From Sciscionella marina DSM 45152 (GTDB lineage Bacteria; Actinomycetota; Actinomycetes; Mycobacteriales; Pseudonocardiaceae), in contig NZ_KB905383.1 in assembly GCF_000379465.1 (NCBI RefSeq), positions 104,422 to 168,421 on the forward strand: DNA of 64,000 bases, given 5' to 3'. Below, in pieces: positions 1 through 9,140 of the stretch (position 1 is its first letter; every line of letters starts with the position of its first letter). The translations under genes were made by a program, and so were the position numbers. Under the pieces are notes generated by a model. That model was given only the letters and a program-made list of their open reading frames with translations, did not search any database and had not been told where the DNA came from.

Positions 1-426
1 AGCCAGGAGCGGGTGCTCGGTTACCGGCTCGGGCTCGGCCGTGCCGGGCTCGCCTGGGATCCCGCGCTGGTGATCAGCGGGAACTCGTCCAACCTCGGCG
101 CCCGCGACGCGCTGCGCCAGCTGCGTATCCTCGACCCGCCGCCGACCGCGCTGATCACCGGCAACAACGTGATGACCGCCGGGGTGCTGCACGCCGCGCG
201 GGCCGAGGGGGTGCGCATCGGCGAGGACCTGGCCATCGCCGCCTACGACGACATGGACTGGGCGGAACTGGTCGATCCGCCGCTGACCACCATGGCCCAG
301 CCGGTCGATCAGATCGGGCGCGCCGCGGTGGACATGCTGGTGCGCAGGCTCGCCGACCCGCAGCGCGAACCGGAGACGGTGCGGTTTCCCGCGGAGTTCC
401 GTGGCCGCAAGTCCTGCGGGTGCTGA
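1..426 (+). CDS. LacI-family transcriptional regulator, C-terminal part (5' end outside window)
   Basis: The reading frame is open from base 1, so the DNA-binding N-terminus lies upstream of the window. The 141 residues present match the C-terminal half of the periplasmic-binding-like effector domain of LacI/GalR regulators: a PTALITGNN segment, then IGEDLAIAAYDDMDWAELV, then a PPLTTMAQP strand and the usual VDMLVRRL helix. In intact relatives this domain binds a sugar or similar ligand and controls operator binding by a preceding helix-turn-helix. The target genes are presumably outside the window. It ends 3 bp from the converging nuclease gene. Confidence 0.9.
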   Translation, partial: SQERVLGYRLGLGRAGLAWDPALVISGNSSNLGARDALRQLRILDPPPTALITGNNVMTAGVLHAARAEGVRIGEDLAIAAYDDMDWAELVDPPLTTMAQPVDQIGRAAVDMLVRRLADPQREPETVRFPAEFRGRKSCGC

Positions 427-429
427 GGC

Positions 430-2025
430 TCAGAGTTCGTCGAGATGAGGCAGTCCGTTCGCCTCCTTCGACATCCACTCACGCAAGGCCTGGGTGGCCC
501 GCACATCGTCCTCGTTGTAGCGCAGGATCCGGTCCCGCTGGTCCGGATGCGTGTCCCCGCCGCCGTATCCGACCGCCTCGCGATACCAGCGCATCGAGTT
601 CTCCCCGCCCGCCTCCGGATCGCGCCAGCTGAACCCGGCGACCGGGGCGACGACCTTGAGGCCCTTGCCGCGCGCGCAGAGGAACTGTTCGGAGACGCAG
701 GCGTAGAGATCGACCCACTGATCGGATTCGATGAACCGGCGCACCTGCGCCTGGCTCGGCATCCCCGCGACATCGGGGAAGCGTTCGGGGGAGGAGAGCA
801 GCCAGCGGTTCTCCGCGCGCTCGTTGTAGCAGTAGGCGCGGAAGCTGAGCCCGAGTTCCGTGCAGCGTGTGCGCACCTCGGAGAACCAGGCCCAGAATTC
901 GACGAAGGAACGTCCCTCGTCCCCGCTCGGCAACGGGTCCCAGGTCACGAACGGGTGGTAGCCGGGTTCCATGCCGATCGGTTCCCCGGTGAGCAGGCAG
1001 CCCCACAGGTACGCGCCCGCGTCCCCGAAGCTCTCCATGTCCACGTCGACCTCGACATCCGCGCGGGGCACCAGGACCTCGCCGACCTTGCGGATCACCG
1101 TCGCGTCCGCGAGCCAGGCCCTGGCCAGGGCGATGGCCTCGCGCAGCTGGCCGGTGAACCCCTCGATCCGCGCGGTGTACTCGGTAGCGGCGAGCTCGTC
1201 GATGGTGCTCACCCCGGCCGCGCGAAGCTGATCGGCATCGTTTCCACTGGTCACCAGGCTCACATCGCGCTGCTCGGTCAACCGCTCGCTGCACTGCGAC
1301 CACCACGGGCAGCGGCGGCAGGCCATGATCCGGGAGGGCGCGGTGTCCCTGGACCCGGTCGCGATCGCGAGCCGGTCGGCGAACCTGGTGTCGTACTCGG
1401 CGAGCGCGGTGTGCCCGCCTGGCCAGGTCGCTGCCTCGAGGTCGTGCCAGAGCACCACATCCGCGTCGAGCCCGATCACCCCGCCGCGGGCCCGGCCCGG
1501 TGCGGCGTACCCGGTCGGCTCGAGCAGCCGCCAGGCGTGCGCGAGGCGCAGCTGATCCCCGGAGTGCGCGCGGGCCTTGCGGTTCGGATCGGTGCCCGCG
1601 CAGCGGTACCAGGGGCTGGTCAGCGGTGCGGTGCGGGCGCCCTCTCCGGGATCGGTGATCCGGTGGTGCGCGATGAGCACGGGAAGGTAGCCCTCGCCGG
1701 TCCGGATCAGCAGCGGCACCGAACCGCGGCGGCCCGCGTCCCGGTCCGCGGGCAGGACCGCACCGGAGATCAGGGAGGCTCCTTCGCGCAGGGCATCGAG
1801 TGTGCCGTCCGGCCCACCCTCGGCCAGCTGCGTGCCGAACCGCTCGCTGAGCACCCCGAGAACCGTGGCCAGATGGGCCGCGCGATCGGCGCGCCGTTGC
1901 TCGGCTGCGGGATCGGCCGGTACTTCCGGGCGCACCGCCTCGGGGTCGTGCTCGAGGCGCACACGATGCCGGCACCGGTTGATCACTCCGGCGTCCAGCA
2001 GCGGCGTGCTTGGGGACGAACTCAC
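430..2025 (-). CDS. TM0106-family RecB-like putative nuclease
   Basis: A 531-residue protein of the TM0106 type, which couples a Cas4/RecB-like nuclease fold to an RNase H-like domain. A cysteine near the N-terminus (INRCRHRV) and the later cluster CRRCPWWSQC look like the four-cysteine Fe-S ligand set of Cas4/AddB-type nucleases. The C-terminus carries the RNase H-like signature YNEDDVRAT. GTG at 2025 (VSSSPSTPLLDAG) is preferred because the family starts just before this motif; the frame stays open further upstream but that stretch is antisense to the divergent DUF6474 gene. Biochemical role unknown; a DNA repair or processing role is inferred. No CRISPR array is nearby. Confidence 0.85.
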   Translation of the reverse strand: MSSSPSTPLLDAGVINRCRHRVRLEHDPEAVRPEVPADPAAEQRRADRAAHLATVLGVLSERFGTQLAEGGPDGTLDALREGASLISGAVLPADRDAGRRGSVPLLIRTGEGYLPVLIAHHRITDPGEGARTAPLTSPWYRCAGTDPNRKARAHSGDQLRLAHAWRLLEPTGYAAPGRARGGVIGLDADVVLWHDLEAATWPGGHTALAEYDTRFADRLAIATGSRDTAPSRIMACRRCPWWSQCSERLTEQRDVSLVTSGNDADQLRAAGVSTIDELAATEYTARIEGFTGQLREAIALARAWLADATVIRKVGEVLVPRADVEVDVDMESFGDAGAYLWGCLLTGEPIGMEPGYHPFVTWDPLPSGDEGRSFVEFWAWFSEVRTRCTELGLSFRAYCYNERAENRWLLSSPERFPDVAGMPSQAQVRRFIESDQWVDLYACVSEQFLCARGKGLKVVAPVAGFSWRDPEAGGENSMRWYREAVGYGGGDTHPDQRDRILRYNEDDVRATQALREWMSKEANGLPHLDEL

Positions 2026-2079
2026 CCGGCCAGAGTATGGGCACCCACTGACAATCGCCGAGCGCGGTACGTTAGCCGC

Positions 2080-2556
2080 ATGGCACGCAAGGACAAGACC
2101 GGTGAGGCCGAGCAGAAGCCGAGGATCACCCCGGGCAGGGCGAAGAACGCGGTCAAGGTCGTCAGGGTGCTCGCCCCGAGCGTGCTGCCCGTGGTCGCGC
2201 CGTATGCCGCGCAGGCCGTCGCCTATGCCCGCGACGGCTACGAACGATTGCGCGCGCGGCGGCTGGGGATCGCCGTCGACCAGCTCGGCGAGTACACCGG
2301 CCGGGGTGCGGCCATGCACGCCCGGATCAACGGGCTGCGCTCGGCCGTGGGGGAGCTCGCCGAGTCCGCCGAGCGCACCGAGGACGATCTGCGGTTCGCC
2401 ACGCGGTCCGCGTCCACCCTGGATAAGCTCGCCACCGCCGTCCGCGCCGCCGAACGCATGCCGACGGCTCGTCGCCGTGCCGCGCACCGGGCCGTCGCCG
2501 AAGAACTCGACATCGTCGAGGCCGGCCTGCTCGCCCGACTCGGTGTCGTTCAGTAG
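2080..2556 (+). CDS. DUF6474-like actinobacterial protein
   Basis: A 158-residue basic protein starting MARKDKTGEAEQKPRI. It has a Lys/Arg-rich N-terminus, a short hydrophobic stretch around residues 30-48 (VRVLAPSVLPVVAPYAAQA), then a long alanine- and charge-rich helical region likely to form a coiled coil. It resembles the conserved DUF6474 family of mycobacteria and relatives, whose function is not known. ATG at 2080 is chosen over the much longer upstream frame, which is antisense to the nuclease gene. The two genes are divergent, 54 bp apart. Confidence 0.7.
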   Translation: MARKDKTGEAEQKPRITPGRAKNAVKVVRVLAPSVLPVVAPYAAQAVAYARDGYERLRARRLGIAVDQLGEYTGRGAAMHARINGLRSAVGELAESAERTEDDLRFATRSASTLDKLATAVRAAERMPTARRRAAHRAVAEELDIVEAGLLARLGVVQ

Positions 2557-2577
2557 TCACTCGAACACGGCACGCTG

Positions 2578-2610
2578 GTGAGCCGAGCTCGCGAGGCGAA
2601 CCGAAGACAC
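2578..2610 (+). repeat. Repeat B, copy 1
   Basis: This 33-bp sequence begins GTGAGCCGAGCTCGCGAGGC and ends GAACCGAAGACAC. It recurs at 42118-42150 with a few changes and, reversed, at 57501-57533; a weaker copy is at 59122-59153. Here and at 42118 it directly precedes a copy of palindromic repeat A, separated by AGC or A, so the two form a composite of about 78 bp. Confidence 0.75.
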
Positions 2611-2613
2611 AGC

Positions 2614-2655
2614 CGTGCGTGGTTGTGTTGGTTCTAACCAACACAACCACGCACG
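2614..2655. repeat. Palindromic repeat A, copy 1
   Basis: Two perfect 20-bp inverted arms (CGTGCGTGGTTGTGTTGGTT and its complement) flank the dinucleotide CT. The element lies between the converging ends of the DUF6474 gene and the CitE-like lyase. The right flank (AGCACCTGTTTCACCAGGTCA) ends in the TGA stop of the lyase at 2674-2676, matching the flank seen at other copies. A strong RNA hairpin is expected from either strand, so a bidirectional terminator or mRNA 3'-end element is plausible; there is no T tract. Confidence 0.9.
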
Positions 2656-2673
2656 AGCACCTGTTTCACCAGG

Positions 2674-3537
2674 TCAGGATGCTATTGCCGCGTGCATGGC
2701 GAGGATCCGCTGCGCGGCTTCCACGTGCAGGTTCTCGATCATCCTGCCGTCCACGGTGACCACGCCCTTGCCTTCGGCCTTGGCCTGATCGAAGGCGTCG
2801 ATGATCCGGCGGGAGCGCTCGACCTCGGCCTCGCCGGGCGCGAACACCCGGTTGCACGGTTCGAGCTGTTTGGGGTGGATGAGGGTCTTGCCGTCGAAGC
2901 CGAACTCGCGGCCCTGAACGCATTCGGCCTCGAAACCCGCGAGGTCGGCGACGTCGTTGAACACCCCGTCGAGGATGACCTTCCCTGCGGCGCGCGCACC
3001 GAGCAGCGCGAGGGACAAACCGGTCAGCAGGGGAGCGCGACCGGGGACGTGTTCCGCGTGCAGTTCGTTGGCCAGGTCATTGGTCCCCATGACCAGTACG
3101 GTCAACCGGTCACTGGCCGCGGCGATCCGTTCGGCGTCCAGCATGGCCTTCGGAGTCTCGACCATGGCCCAGATCGCGGTGTGCCCCGGCGCGTCGGCCG
3201 ATTCGAGTGCGCGCTCGATCGCGTGCACCTCCTCGGCGGAACCGACCTTGGGGACCAGCACGGCATCCGGACCGGCGGCCGCCGCCGCGCGCAGGTCCTC
3301 GGCATGCCACTCGGTGTCGGCGCCGTTGACCCGGATGGCGATCTCGCGGCGCCCGTATTCGCTGGAGGCCGCGGCCGCGCACACCTGGGTGCGTGCCTGT
3401 TCCTTGGCCTCCGGGCTCACCGCGTCCTCGAGGTCGAGGATCAGCGCGTCCGCGTCGAGGCCCTTGGCCTTCTCCAGGGCGCGCTCGTTCGCCCCGGGCA
3501 TGTACAGCACCGAACGGCGCGGACGGTACTCACTCAT
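2674..3537 (-). CDS. HpcH/HpaI aldolase / CitE-family CoA-ester lyase or thioesterase
   Basis: A 287-residue TIM-barrel protein of the citrate-lyase beta/malyl-CoA lyase family. The diagnostic [14 protein letters not shown] and [15 protein letters not shown] motifs near residues 10-45 hold the acidic Mg-binding residues, and IRVNG is a core strand. Family members cleave or form malyl-CoA-type esters; the shorter CitE-like member of such pairs can be a malyl-CoA thioesterase. Its start overlaps the end of the upstream paralogue by 8 bp, so the two are almost certainly co-translated. Substrate cannot be told from sequence. Transcription would run into repeat A just past the stop. Confidence 0.85.
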   Translation of the reverse strand: MSEYRPRRSVLYMPGANERALEKAKGLDADALILDLEDAVSPEAKEQARTQVCAAAASSEYGRREIAIRVNGADTEWHAEDLRAAAAAGPDAVLVPKVGSAEEVHAIERALESADAPGHTAIWAMVETPKAMLDAERIAAASDRLTVLVMGTNDLANELHAEHVPGRAPLLTGLSLALLGARAAGKVILDGVFNDVADLAGFEAECVQGREFGFDGKTLIHPKQLEPCNRVFAPGEAEVERSRRIIDAFDQAKAEGKGVVTVDGRMIENLHVEAAQRILAMHAAIAS

Positions 3538-4582
3538 TGCCGTACTCCTTGGCCAGTTCGGGATCGCGCGCGGCGAGCTGGTCCGCGAGTTCGGCGACCA
3601 CGCGGCACTGCTTGACCGAGGCGTCGTCCTGCATCTTCCCGTCGATCATCACCGCGCCGGTGCCGTCGCCCATCTCCGCGATGACCCGCTTGGCCCAGCG
3701 CACATCCTCGGGAGCGGGGGAGAACACCTTGCGCGCGATCTCGATCTGCACCGGGTGCAGGCTCCACGCGCCGACGCAGCCGAGCAGGAAGGCGTTGCGG
3801 AACTGGTCCTCGCAGGCGACGGTGTCCTGGATGTCGCCGAACGGTCCGTAGTAGGGCAGGATCCCGTGCATCACGCAGGCGTCCACCATGCGCGCCACGG
3901 TGTAGTGCCACAGGTCCTGCTGGTAGGTGGTGCGCCCCTCGGACAGGTCCTCGCCGACCGGATCGGTGCGCACGAGGTATCCGGGGTGCCCGCCGCCGAC
4001 CCGGGTGGTCTTCATCCGGCGAGACGCGGCCAGGTCGGCCGGTCCGAGCGAGATGCCCTGCATGCGCGGTGAGGCACCGGCGATCTCCTCGACGTTGGCC
4101 ATGCCGGACGCGGTCTCCAGGATGGCGTGCACCAGGATCGGACGGCTCAGCCCGGCACGTGCCTCGAGCTGGGCGAGCAACCGGTCCACGTAGTGGATGT
4201 CCTGCGCACCCTCGACCTTGGGCACCATGATCACGTCGAGCTTGTCGCCGATCTCGGTGACCAGCGTGGTGAGGTCGTCCAACACCCACGGCGAGTCCAG
4301 TGAATTCACCCGCGTCCACAATTGCGTGGCGCCGAATTCGCTTTCCTTGCCCACCCGGACGAGGCCGGCCCGCGCCGCCTCTTTGTTGTCCGCGCGCACG
4401 GCGTCCTCGAGGTTGCCGAGCAGTACGTCGACCTTCTTCGCGATGTCCGGGGCCTTGGCCACCATTTTTTCATTCGACGGATCGAAGAAGTGAATCATTC
4501 GCGAAGGCGTGAAGGGGATTTCGCGCACGGGCGGCGGCGCGCCGACGGCGAGCGGGGCGAAAAAGTCCTTTGCTGAGCGCAT
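3530..4582 (-). CDS. Malyl-CoA lyase-like protein (HpcH/HpaI aldolase family)
   Basis: A 350-residue member of the same TIM-barrel family as the next gene, longer and closer in layout to L-malyl-CoA/beta-methylmalyl-CoA lyases. The active-site acidic motif appears as [14 protein letters not shown], with [16 protein letters not shown] core segments and the [15 protein letters not shown] strand. In the ethylmalonyl-CoA and related pathways, one such enzyme splits malyl-CoA to glyoxylate and acetyl-CoA, and a shorter paralogue hydrolyses malyl-CoA. The coupled pair fits that arrangement, but no other pathway gene is in the window. It is the first gene of a two-gene operon. Confidence 0.85.
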   Translation of the reverse strand: MRSAKDFFAPLAVGAPPPVREIPFTPSRMIHFFDPSNEKMVAKAPDIAKKVDVLLGNLEDAVRADNKEAARAGLVRVGKESEFGATQLWTRVNSLDSPWVLDDLTTLVTEIGDKLDVIMVPKVEGAQDIHYVDRLLAQLEARAGLSRPILVHAILETASGMANVEEIAGASPRMQGISLGPADLAASRRMKTTRVGGGHPGYLVRTDPVGEDLSEGRTTYQQDLWHYTVARMVDACVMHGILPYYGPFGDIQDTVACEDQFRNAFLLGCVGAWSLHPVQIEIARKVFSPAPEDVRWAKRVIAEMGDGTGAVMIDGKMQDDASVKQCRVVAELADQLAARDPELAKEYGNE

Positions 4583-4622
4583 CCGATGAGCCTCCGTTGT
4601 GCCTGGTGTACCGAACGGTAAC

Positions 4623-5354
4623 CTAACGCGTCTGCTCGGTTGGCCGAATCATGATTTCGTTCACGGCGGCGTGCCGCCCTCGGGTGACCATGTACTCGAC
4701 CGCATCGGCGATGTCTTCGGCGCGCAGCCACTCGTGTTCCTCGGCGCCAGGCGGCCAGCTGTTCGCGGTCATCTCGGTGGCCACGAGCCCGGGCTCGACG
4801 ATTCCGACGCGCACATAGTTCGCGGTGACCTGCTGGCGCAGTCCTTCGGCGAACGCGTTCACGGCGAACTTCGTCGCGGAGTACACGGGGTTGTGCGGGC
4901 GGGCCACGCGCCCGGCCACCGAGCTGATCAGCACGAGATCGGCGACCTCGCGCGGCCCGTCCGCCGCGGCGTGCAGATAGGGCAGCGCGGGATGCACGCA
5001 GTTCAGCGTTCCGGTGACGTTCACCGAGACCATGTCCTGCCAGGCGCGCAGATCCTGCTCGGGGCTCACGGATCCGGCCGCGGTGACGAGCACGTCGATG
5101 CGCCCGTGTTCGGCCCCGATCCGTTCGATCGCGGTGCTGACGGACTCCGGATCGGTGACGTCCACCGTGATCGGGAACCCGGTGGCGCCGCGGTTGCCGA
5201 TCTCCTCCGCGAGCTCGGTCAGTTTCTCCGCGCGCCTGCCGAGCAGGGCGATCCGTGCCTCGGATGCGGCGAAGCGGAGCGCGGTCGCCGCACCGATGCC
5301 GCTCGACGCACCGCTGATCACGACGACGGCCTCGCTGAGTCGGTCCTGTGCCAC
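4623..5354 (-). CDS. SDR-family NAD(P)-dependent oxidoreductase
   Basis: A 243-residue classical short-chain dehydrogenase. The cofactor motif [12 protein letters not shown] begins near residue 13, the ADP-binding acidic/arginine pattern follows (LLGRRAEKL), and the catalytic Ser (SSVAGRVA) and YSATK motif are present. LLGRR suggests NADP preference. It ends about 40 bp from the start of the malyl-CoA lyase-like gene on the same strand and could share its transcript. The substrate cannot be inferred. Confidence 0.9.
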   Translation of the reverse strand: MAQDRLSEAVVVISGASSGIGAATALRFAASEARIALLGRRAEKLTELAEEIGNRGATGFPITVDVTDPESVSTAIERIGAEHGRIDVLVTAAGSVSPEQDLRAWQDMVSVNVTGTLNCVHPALPYLHAAADGPREVADLVLISSVAGRVARPHNPVYSATKFAVNAFAEGLRQQVTANYVRVGIVEPGLVATEMTANSWPPGAEEHEWLRAEDIADAVEYMVTRGRHAAVNEIMIRPTEQTR

Positions 5355-5585
5355 GGATCCGAGTGTCCCACCATCGAGAAGAGATCGAGGTCACGGCGTG
5401 ATCCGCTGGGCGGCAGTATCCCCCAAACGGCCGAATAGCCGGGCAGAACCCGCTCGACCGCTCATCGACCGGTTATCGCTCACCTTGGTCCGTCAGCCGC
5501 ATGCGGGCGTCCGGGGCGGTGGCAGCCGCCTCGAGTGCTGGTACTTCATTAGGGGCAACGGGTTCTATGGGCAGGAGGAACAGCA

Positions 5586-6206
5586 GTGACGAGCGGCACC
5601 GAGGGGCATGCGGTCATCCATCGTGAGGCCGAGCTGTCCTCCGCAAGGACGCTTGCTCCGGTCGAACTGCCCGCACCCGCGGAGTATCTGGCCGAAGGCG
5701 CGGCGCGCAGGCTCGGCTGGCACGGCAAGCCGGTCGGCCAGATGAGCATCTTCGGGCGCAAGGTCATCGTCTTCGCTCAGCTGCGGACCGAGGCGCACGC
5801 CGAGCGGATCTGCATCGGCGCCCCGCCGGTCACCGATCGCACCGAGGTCGCCACCTGGGTCTGGCCCGAGATCGCGCCGAAGGCACCGCCGGTCGCCGTG
5901 GACATCGTCGGAGTGCTCGCGGTCGCGCGGCACTGGCGCACCGCCCTCGCCTGCGCGGGCCCGTTCGCGAAGTACTGCGATACCGGGATCGTGCTGCCCT
6001 GGTCGGCCGCGATGACCGGGGACTACCTGTACCGCTGCCTTCCGCGCGCGAACTCCCATGGCGTCGCGGTGCTCACCGGCGACCCGGACGGCAAGGTCAG
6101 CCTCGACCAGGCCGGTTCGCAGGCCCCGCTCGTGCACGAGTGGGACACCGTCGAGCGCTGGCTGAACGAGAAGGTCTACGAGCGCATCCTCGCATGCGAG
6201 TTGTGA
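5586..6206 (+). CDS. Conserved hypothetical protein
   Basis: A 206-residue protein that I do not recognise. GTG at 5586 is preceded by a strong GCAGGAGGA ribosome-binding site. The sequence is a soluble alpha/beta mixture with no signal peptide or membrane segment; notable stretches are GQMSIFGRKVIVFAQLR, EVATWVWPEIAPK and a central AKYCDTGIVLPWSAAM. The 3' end overlaps the next gene by 13 bp, so the two are translationally linked, which hints at a shared role with the NAD(P)-binding protein. Confidence 0.75.
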   Translation: MTSGTEGHAVIHREAELSSARTLAPVELPAPAEYLAEGAARRLGWHGKPVGQMSIFGRKVIVFAQLRTEAHAERICIGAPPVTDRTEVATWVWPEIAPKAPPVAVDIVGVLAVARHWRTALACAGPFAKYCDTGIVLPWSAAMTGDYLYRCLPRANSHGVAVLTGDPDGKVSLDQAGSQAPLVHEWDTVERWLNEKVYERILACEL

Positions 6207-6859
6207 TCGCGGGCGGTCACGGAAAGATCGCCAAACTCCTGCTTTCCCGGCTCGCCGAACACGGCGTGGAGTGCCTCGGCCTCGTCCGGAATCCCGAACA
6301 CACCGCGGAACTGCGTGCGCTCGGCGCGGAATCGGCCGTGCTGGACCTGGAGACGGCCCCACTCGCCACGGTGGCCGAGATCGCCGAAGGGGCGGACGCG
6401 CTCGTGTTCGCCGCCGGTGCGGGGCCGGGAAGCGGTGCGGCGCGCAAGGACACCGTCGACCGCGCCGCGGCCGTGCTGTTCGCCGAGGCCGCGCAGACCG
6501 CGGGAGTCCTGAGGTTCGTGCAGCTTTCCGCGATGGGACTGGACCGGGCCTATCAACCGGGTGTGGACGACGTGTTCTCCGCCTACCTGCGCGCGAAAGA
6601 GGCCGCCGAGCGGGATCTGCGGGAGCGGGACGGTCTCGAGTGGACGATCCTGCGGCCGGGGCGGCTCACCGACGAACCCGCGACGGGTTCGGTGGAGCTC
6701 GCCGAACCGGGGGTCCTGGAGACCGGCTCGGGTTCGGTTTCCCGCGCGGATGTCGCCCTCGTGCTCGCCGCGCTGCTGGAATCCGGCTCGGCGGCCGGTA
6801 AAACCGTCGAATTGCTCGCCGGGAACACCCCGGTGGACGAAGCGGTCGCCGCACTCTGA
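6194..6859 (+). CDS. NAD(P)H-binding atypical SDR protein
   Basis: A 221-residue Rossmann-fold protein starting MRVVIAGGHGKIAKLL, the GxxGxxG form typical of atypical SDRs of the NmrA/YwnB/BVR-B group. Other family features are VLDLE after the third strand, DALVFAAGAGPGSG after the fourth, and FVQLSAMG, EWTILRPGRLTDEP in the C-terminal half. Such proteins are reductases or redox sensors; the canonical YxxxK is absent. ATG at 6194 fits the glycine motif; an in-frame start 54 bp upstream would add unrelated sequence. Confidence 0.85.
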   Translation: MRVVIAGGHGKIAKLLLSRLAEHGVECLGLVRNPEHTAELRALGAESAVLDLETAPLATVAEIAEGADALVFAAGAGPGSGAARKDTVDRAAAVLFAEAAQTAGVLRFVQLSAMGLDRAYQPGVDDVFSAYLRAKEAAERDLRERDGLEWTILRPGRLTDEPATGSVELAEPGVLETGSGSVSRADVALVLAALLESGSAAGKTVELLAGNTPVDEAVAAL

Positions 6860-6930
6860 TCCGGACCGTCCACAGTGGATTCCGGGAATTCTTGCGCGCA
6901 CCGCGATGGAAGACGAAATATCCTCGCGTT

Positions 6931-7584
6931 ATGACGGGTTCGTTGTTCGAAATGGGTCCGCGGGAAATCGCCGAAGGCGCGGTCCATGTGCCCGGTTGGC
7001 TTTCCACGGAACATCAGCGCGAAATCGTGATCGCCTGCCGGGAATGGGCGCGCGGTCCGGTTCCGATGCGCGCCGCCCGGTTGCCGAGCGGACACCGGAT
7101 GTCGGTGCGCACCGTCTGCCTCGGCTGGCACTGGCGCCCGTACGCGTACAGCAGGACCGCCGAGGATGTGGGCGGGGCGCGGGTGGCGGAGTTCCCGGAC
7201 TGGCTCGGCGCGCTGGGCAGATCCGCGCTCGCCGATGCCTACGGCACCCCGGCCGGGGACTACCGTCCGGACACCGCACTGATCAACTTCTACGACGAGC
7301 ACGCCAAGATGGGCATGCACCAGGATCGCGATGAGGTCTCCCACGAACCGGTCGTCTCGTTGAGCATCGGGGACACCTGCTTGTTCCGATTCGGTAACAC
7401 CGAGAACCGCGGCAAGCCCTACACCGATATCGAGCTCGCCTCCGGGGACCTGTTCGTGTTCGGCGGCCCCTCGCGGCTGGCGTTCCACGGGGTGCCGAGT
7501 GTCCGGCCCGGAACCGCCGACCCGGCGACCGGTCTCACCCACGGTCGCATCAACATCACCCTCCGTGTCACGGGCTTCTCGTGA
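6931..7584 (+). CDS. AlkB-like 2-oxoglutarate/Fe(II)-dependent dioxygenase
   Basis: A 217-residue AlkB-family protein. The Fe(II)-binding HxD is in MGMHQDRDE (about residue 130), the distal His is in LAFHGVPSV, and the two arginines that bind 2-oxoglutarate are in RINITLR at the C-terminus. A NFYDEHAKMG strand precedes HxD as in AlkB. The enzymes remove alkyl groups oxidatively from N1-methyladenine, N3-methylcytosine or related nucleic-acid lesions. MTGSLFE at 6931 is preferred over an upstream in-frame ATG because it matches the usual N-terminal length. Confidence 0.92.
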   Translation: MTGSLFEMGPREIAEGAVHVPGWLSTEHQREIVIACREWARGPVPMRAARLPSGHRMSVRTVCLGWHWRPYAYSRTAEDVGGARVAEFPDWLGALGRSALADAYGTPAGDYRPDTALINFYDEHAKMGMHQDRDEVSHEPVVSLSIGDTCLFRFGNTENRGKPYTDIELASGDLFVFGGPSRLAFHGVPSVRPGTADPATGLTHGRINITLRVTGFS

Positions 7585-7620
7585 GGCCAGTGCTGATGGC
7601 ACTCGCTCCCACTCGCTCGT

Positions 7621-7661
7621 CGTGCGCGCGTGTGTCGGTTAGAACCAACACAAGTGCGCAC
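7621..7661. repeat. Palindromic repeat A, copy 2 (degenerate)
   Basis: The inner core GTCGGTT-AG-AACCAACAC is kept and the outer arms have drifted (GTGCGCGCGTG against GTGCGCACTTG). The right flank AAGCACCCGTTTGCGCAGT still resembles the conserved outer flank. It lies between the converging ends of the AlkB-like gene and the XRE-TPR regulator. Confidence 0.75.
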
Positions 7662-7763
7662 AAGCACCCGTTTGCGCAGTTCACAGTGCCTGCACTGAAA
7701 GCGTGACGGCGCGCTGCGGTGAGCGGTCGGATCCGCGCGGCGTGCTGCGGTGAATGACCCGGT

Positions 7764-9140
7764 TCAGGCCGCGAAGAACTTGGCGATGCGCTCGTAGAGA
7801 TCGCGCGCGTCCTCGGAGACCGCGGAGCACTTCTGCGCCTCGTTCTGCAGCGGTCGCAGGCGGTCCTTGACCCGGCCGGACTTGATCGGGCTCGCGGCCT
7901 CGATGGCGCTGCGCCCGATCTTGGTGCCGTACTCGATGTTGCCGTCGATGAGGTGATCGGTGGCCAGCATGGACAGCATGAAGGTGCGGGAGCGGGCCAT
8001 CGACTCGTCGTACTCGGTCAGGCAGCGCTCGAGCGCGGGGATGGCGTACTTGGTGTGCTCGCGGTGGTACTGGGCGAGGACCGAGTGCACGGTCCCGGTC
8101 ATCGCGTACACATCGGTCTGGTTGAAGAACTTCACCCAGGACTCGGGGTCGCTCTTGTCGGCTCGTTCGTACTCGTCCCTGGTCCGGCCGAGCGAGCGGA
8201 TCGCCTGCTGGGGCATGTCGAGCTGGGCGTATGCCCATGCCTCGTTGGCGCACAGCACCGCGACGGCGAGCTCGGAACCGGATTCCTGTGCGGCGAGCTG
8301 GCCGAGCTGGAAGAGCTTGAGCGCGTCGTTCGAGGCGTCCTCGTGCAGGTAGACCCGGCCCATCCGGTAGAGGATGTTCGCCACCAGCGGGTGCGCCTTC
8401 GCTTCACGGGCCAGTTCGAGTGCCCGGCCGAAGTGGCTGCGCGCGCTGGAGCGCTTCCCGGTGTCGAACGAGGTCCATCCGGCGAGGTTGTGCAGGTCGG
8501 CGAGGGCGACGAACAACCGGTCCCGCACCACCTCGGCGGCGCTGGAGCTGAGCATCTGCTGGCCCCAGGACAGCTGGGCGACCACGGCGTCCCGGCAGAA
8601 CCCGCCGCCGTACTGATAGTCGAGCGCGCGCAGTGCCCTCGTCGCCGCTTCGAGCTGGCGGACGTCGGTCATGCCGATCGCGTTGGGCGCCGGGGTGCGT
8701 TCGGTGCGGGCGACGAGGTCGGGATCGGAGCTGATGGTCGCCGCGCCCATGGTCACGGCCGCCGCGTGGGCCAGGAAGCGGCGCCGCTTGACGTTCTCGT
8801 CCTCTTCCGGCTGCGGATCCTTCTCCGCGGTGGCGACGGCGACCTCGGTCTGCTCGTCGTAGGCGAGTCCCATGGAACCGCGCGGGATTCCGAGCCCGTC
8901 GGCGATTCTGGCGAGTACGTCGTAGGCCATGACCTGGCGGCCCTTGAGGATCTCGGACACCTCGGACTGGGACTGCCCGGTCTGCGCCGCGATCTGGCGC
9001 TGCGAGATGCCCTCGCGGCGCAGCAGGCGGTAGACATTGCTGACGTCCCTGGCAGCGAGCGCTTCACGCATCTCCTGCCCATCCCACAGCGTCGCGGGGA
9101 TGTCGGATCCCCGCGAGGTACCCCCTGGCAAACCGTGCAT
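7764..9140 (-). CDS. XRE-family helix-turn-helix regulator with C-terminal TPR-like region
   Basis: A 458-residue regulator. The N-terminal helix-turn-helix is clear at about residues 32-80 (VYRLLRREGISQRQIAAQTG, then SQSEVSEILKGR and VLARIADGLGIPRG). After a linker, KRRRFLAHAAAVTMGA is a hydrophobic segment also seen in actinobacterial relatives, and the remaining 300 residues form helical TPR-like repeats with Ala/Leu spacing. Such proteins are common as regulators of development or secondary metabolism; the ligand is unknown. ATG at 9140 has GAGGCGG upstream; an in-frame GTG at 9155 is the alternative. Confidence 0.85.
   Translation of the reverse strand: MHGLPGGTSRGSDIPATLWDGQEMREALAARDVSNVYRLLRREGISQRQIAAQTGQSQSEVSEILKGRQVMAYDVLARIADGLGIPRGSMGLAYDEQTEVAVATAEKDPQPEEDENVKRRRFLAHAAAVTMGAATISSDPDLVARTERTPAPNAIGMTDVRQLEAATRALRALDYQYGGGFCRDAVVAQLSWGQQMLSSSAAEVVRDRLFVALADLHNLAGWTSFDTGKRSSARSHFGRALELAREAKAHPLVANILYRMGRVYLHEDASNDALKLFQLGQLAAQESGSELAVAVLCANEAWAYAQLDMPQQAIRSLGRTRDEYERADKSDPESWVKFFNQTDVYAMTGTVHSVLAQYHREHTKYAIPALERCLTEYDESMARSRTFMLSMLATDHLIDGNIEYGTKIGRSAIEAASPIKSGRVKDRLRPLQNEAQKCSAVSEDARDLYERIAKFFAA

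Noticed and set aside
445..2556. One 703-codon plus-strand frame covering the nuclease region and DUF6474
   Set aside because: Only its last 158 codons have protein-like sequence; the rest is antisense to the TM0106 nuclease, which carries clear cysteine and RNase H-like motifs.
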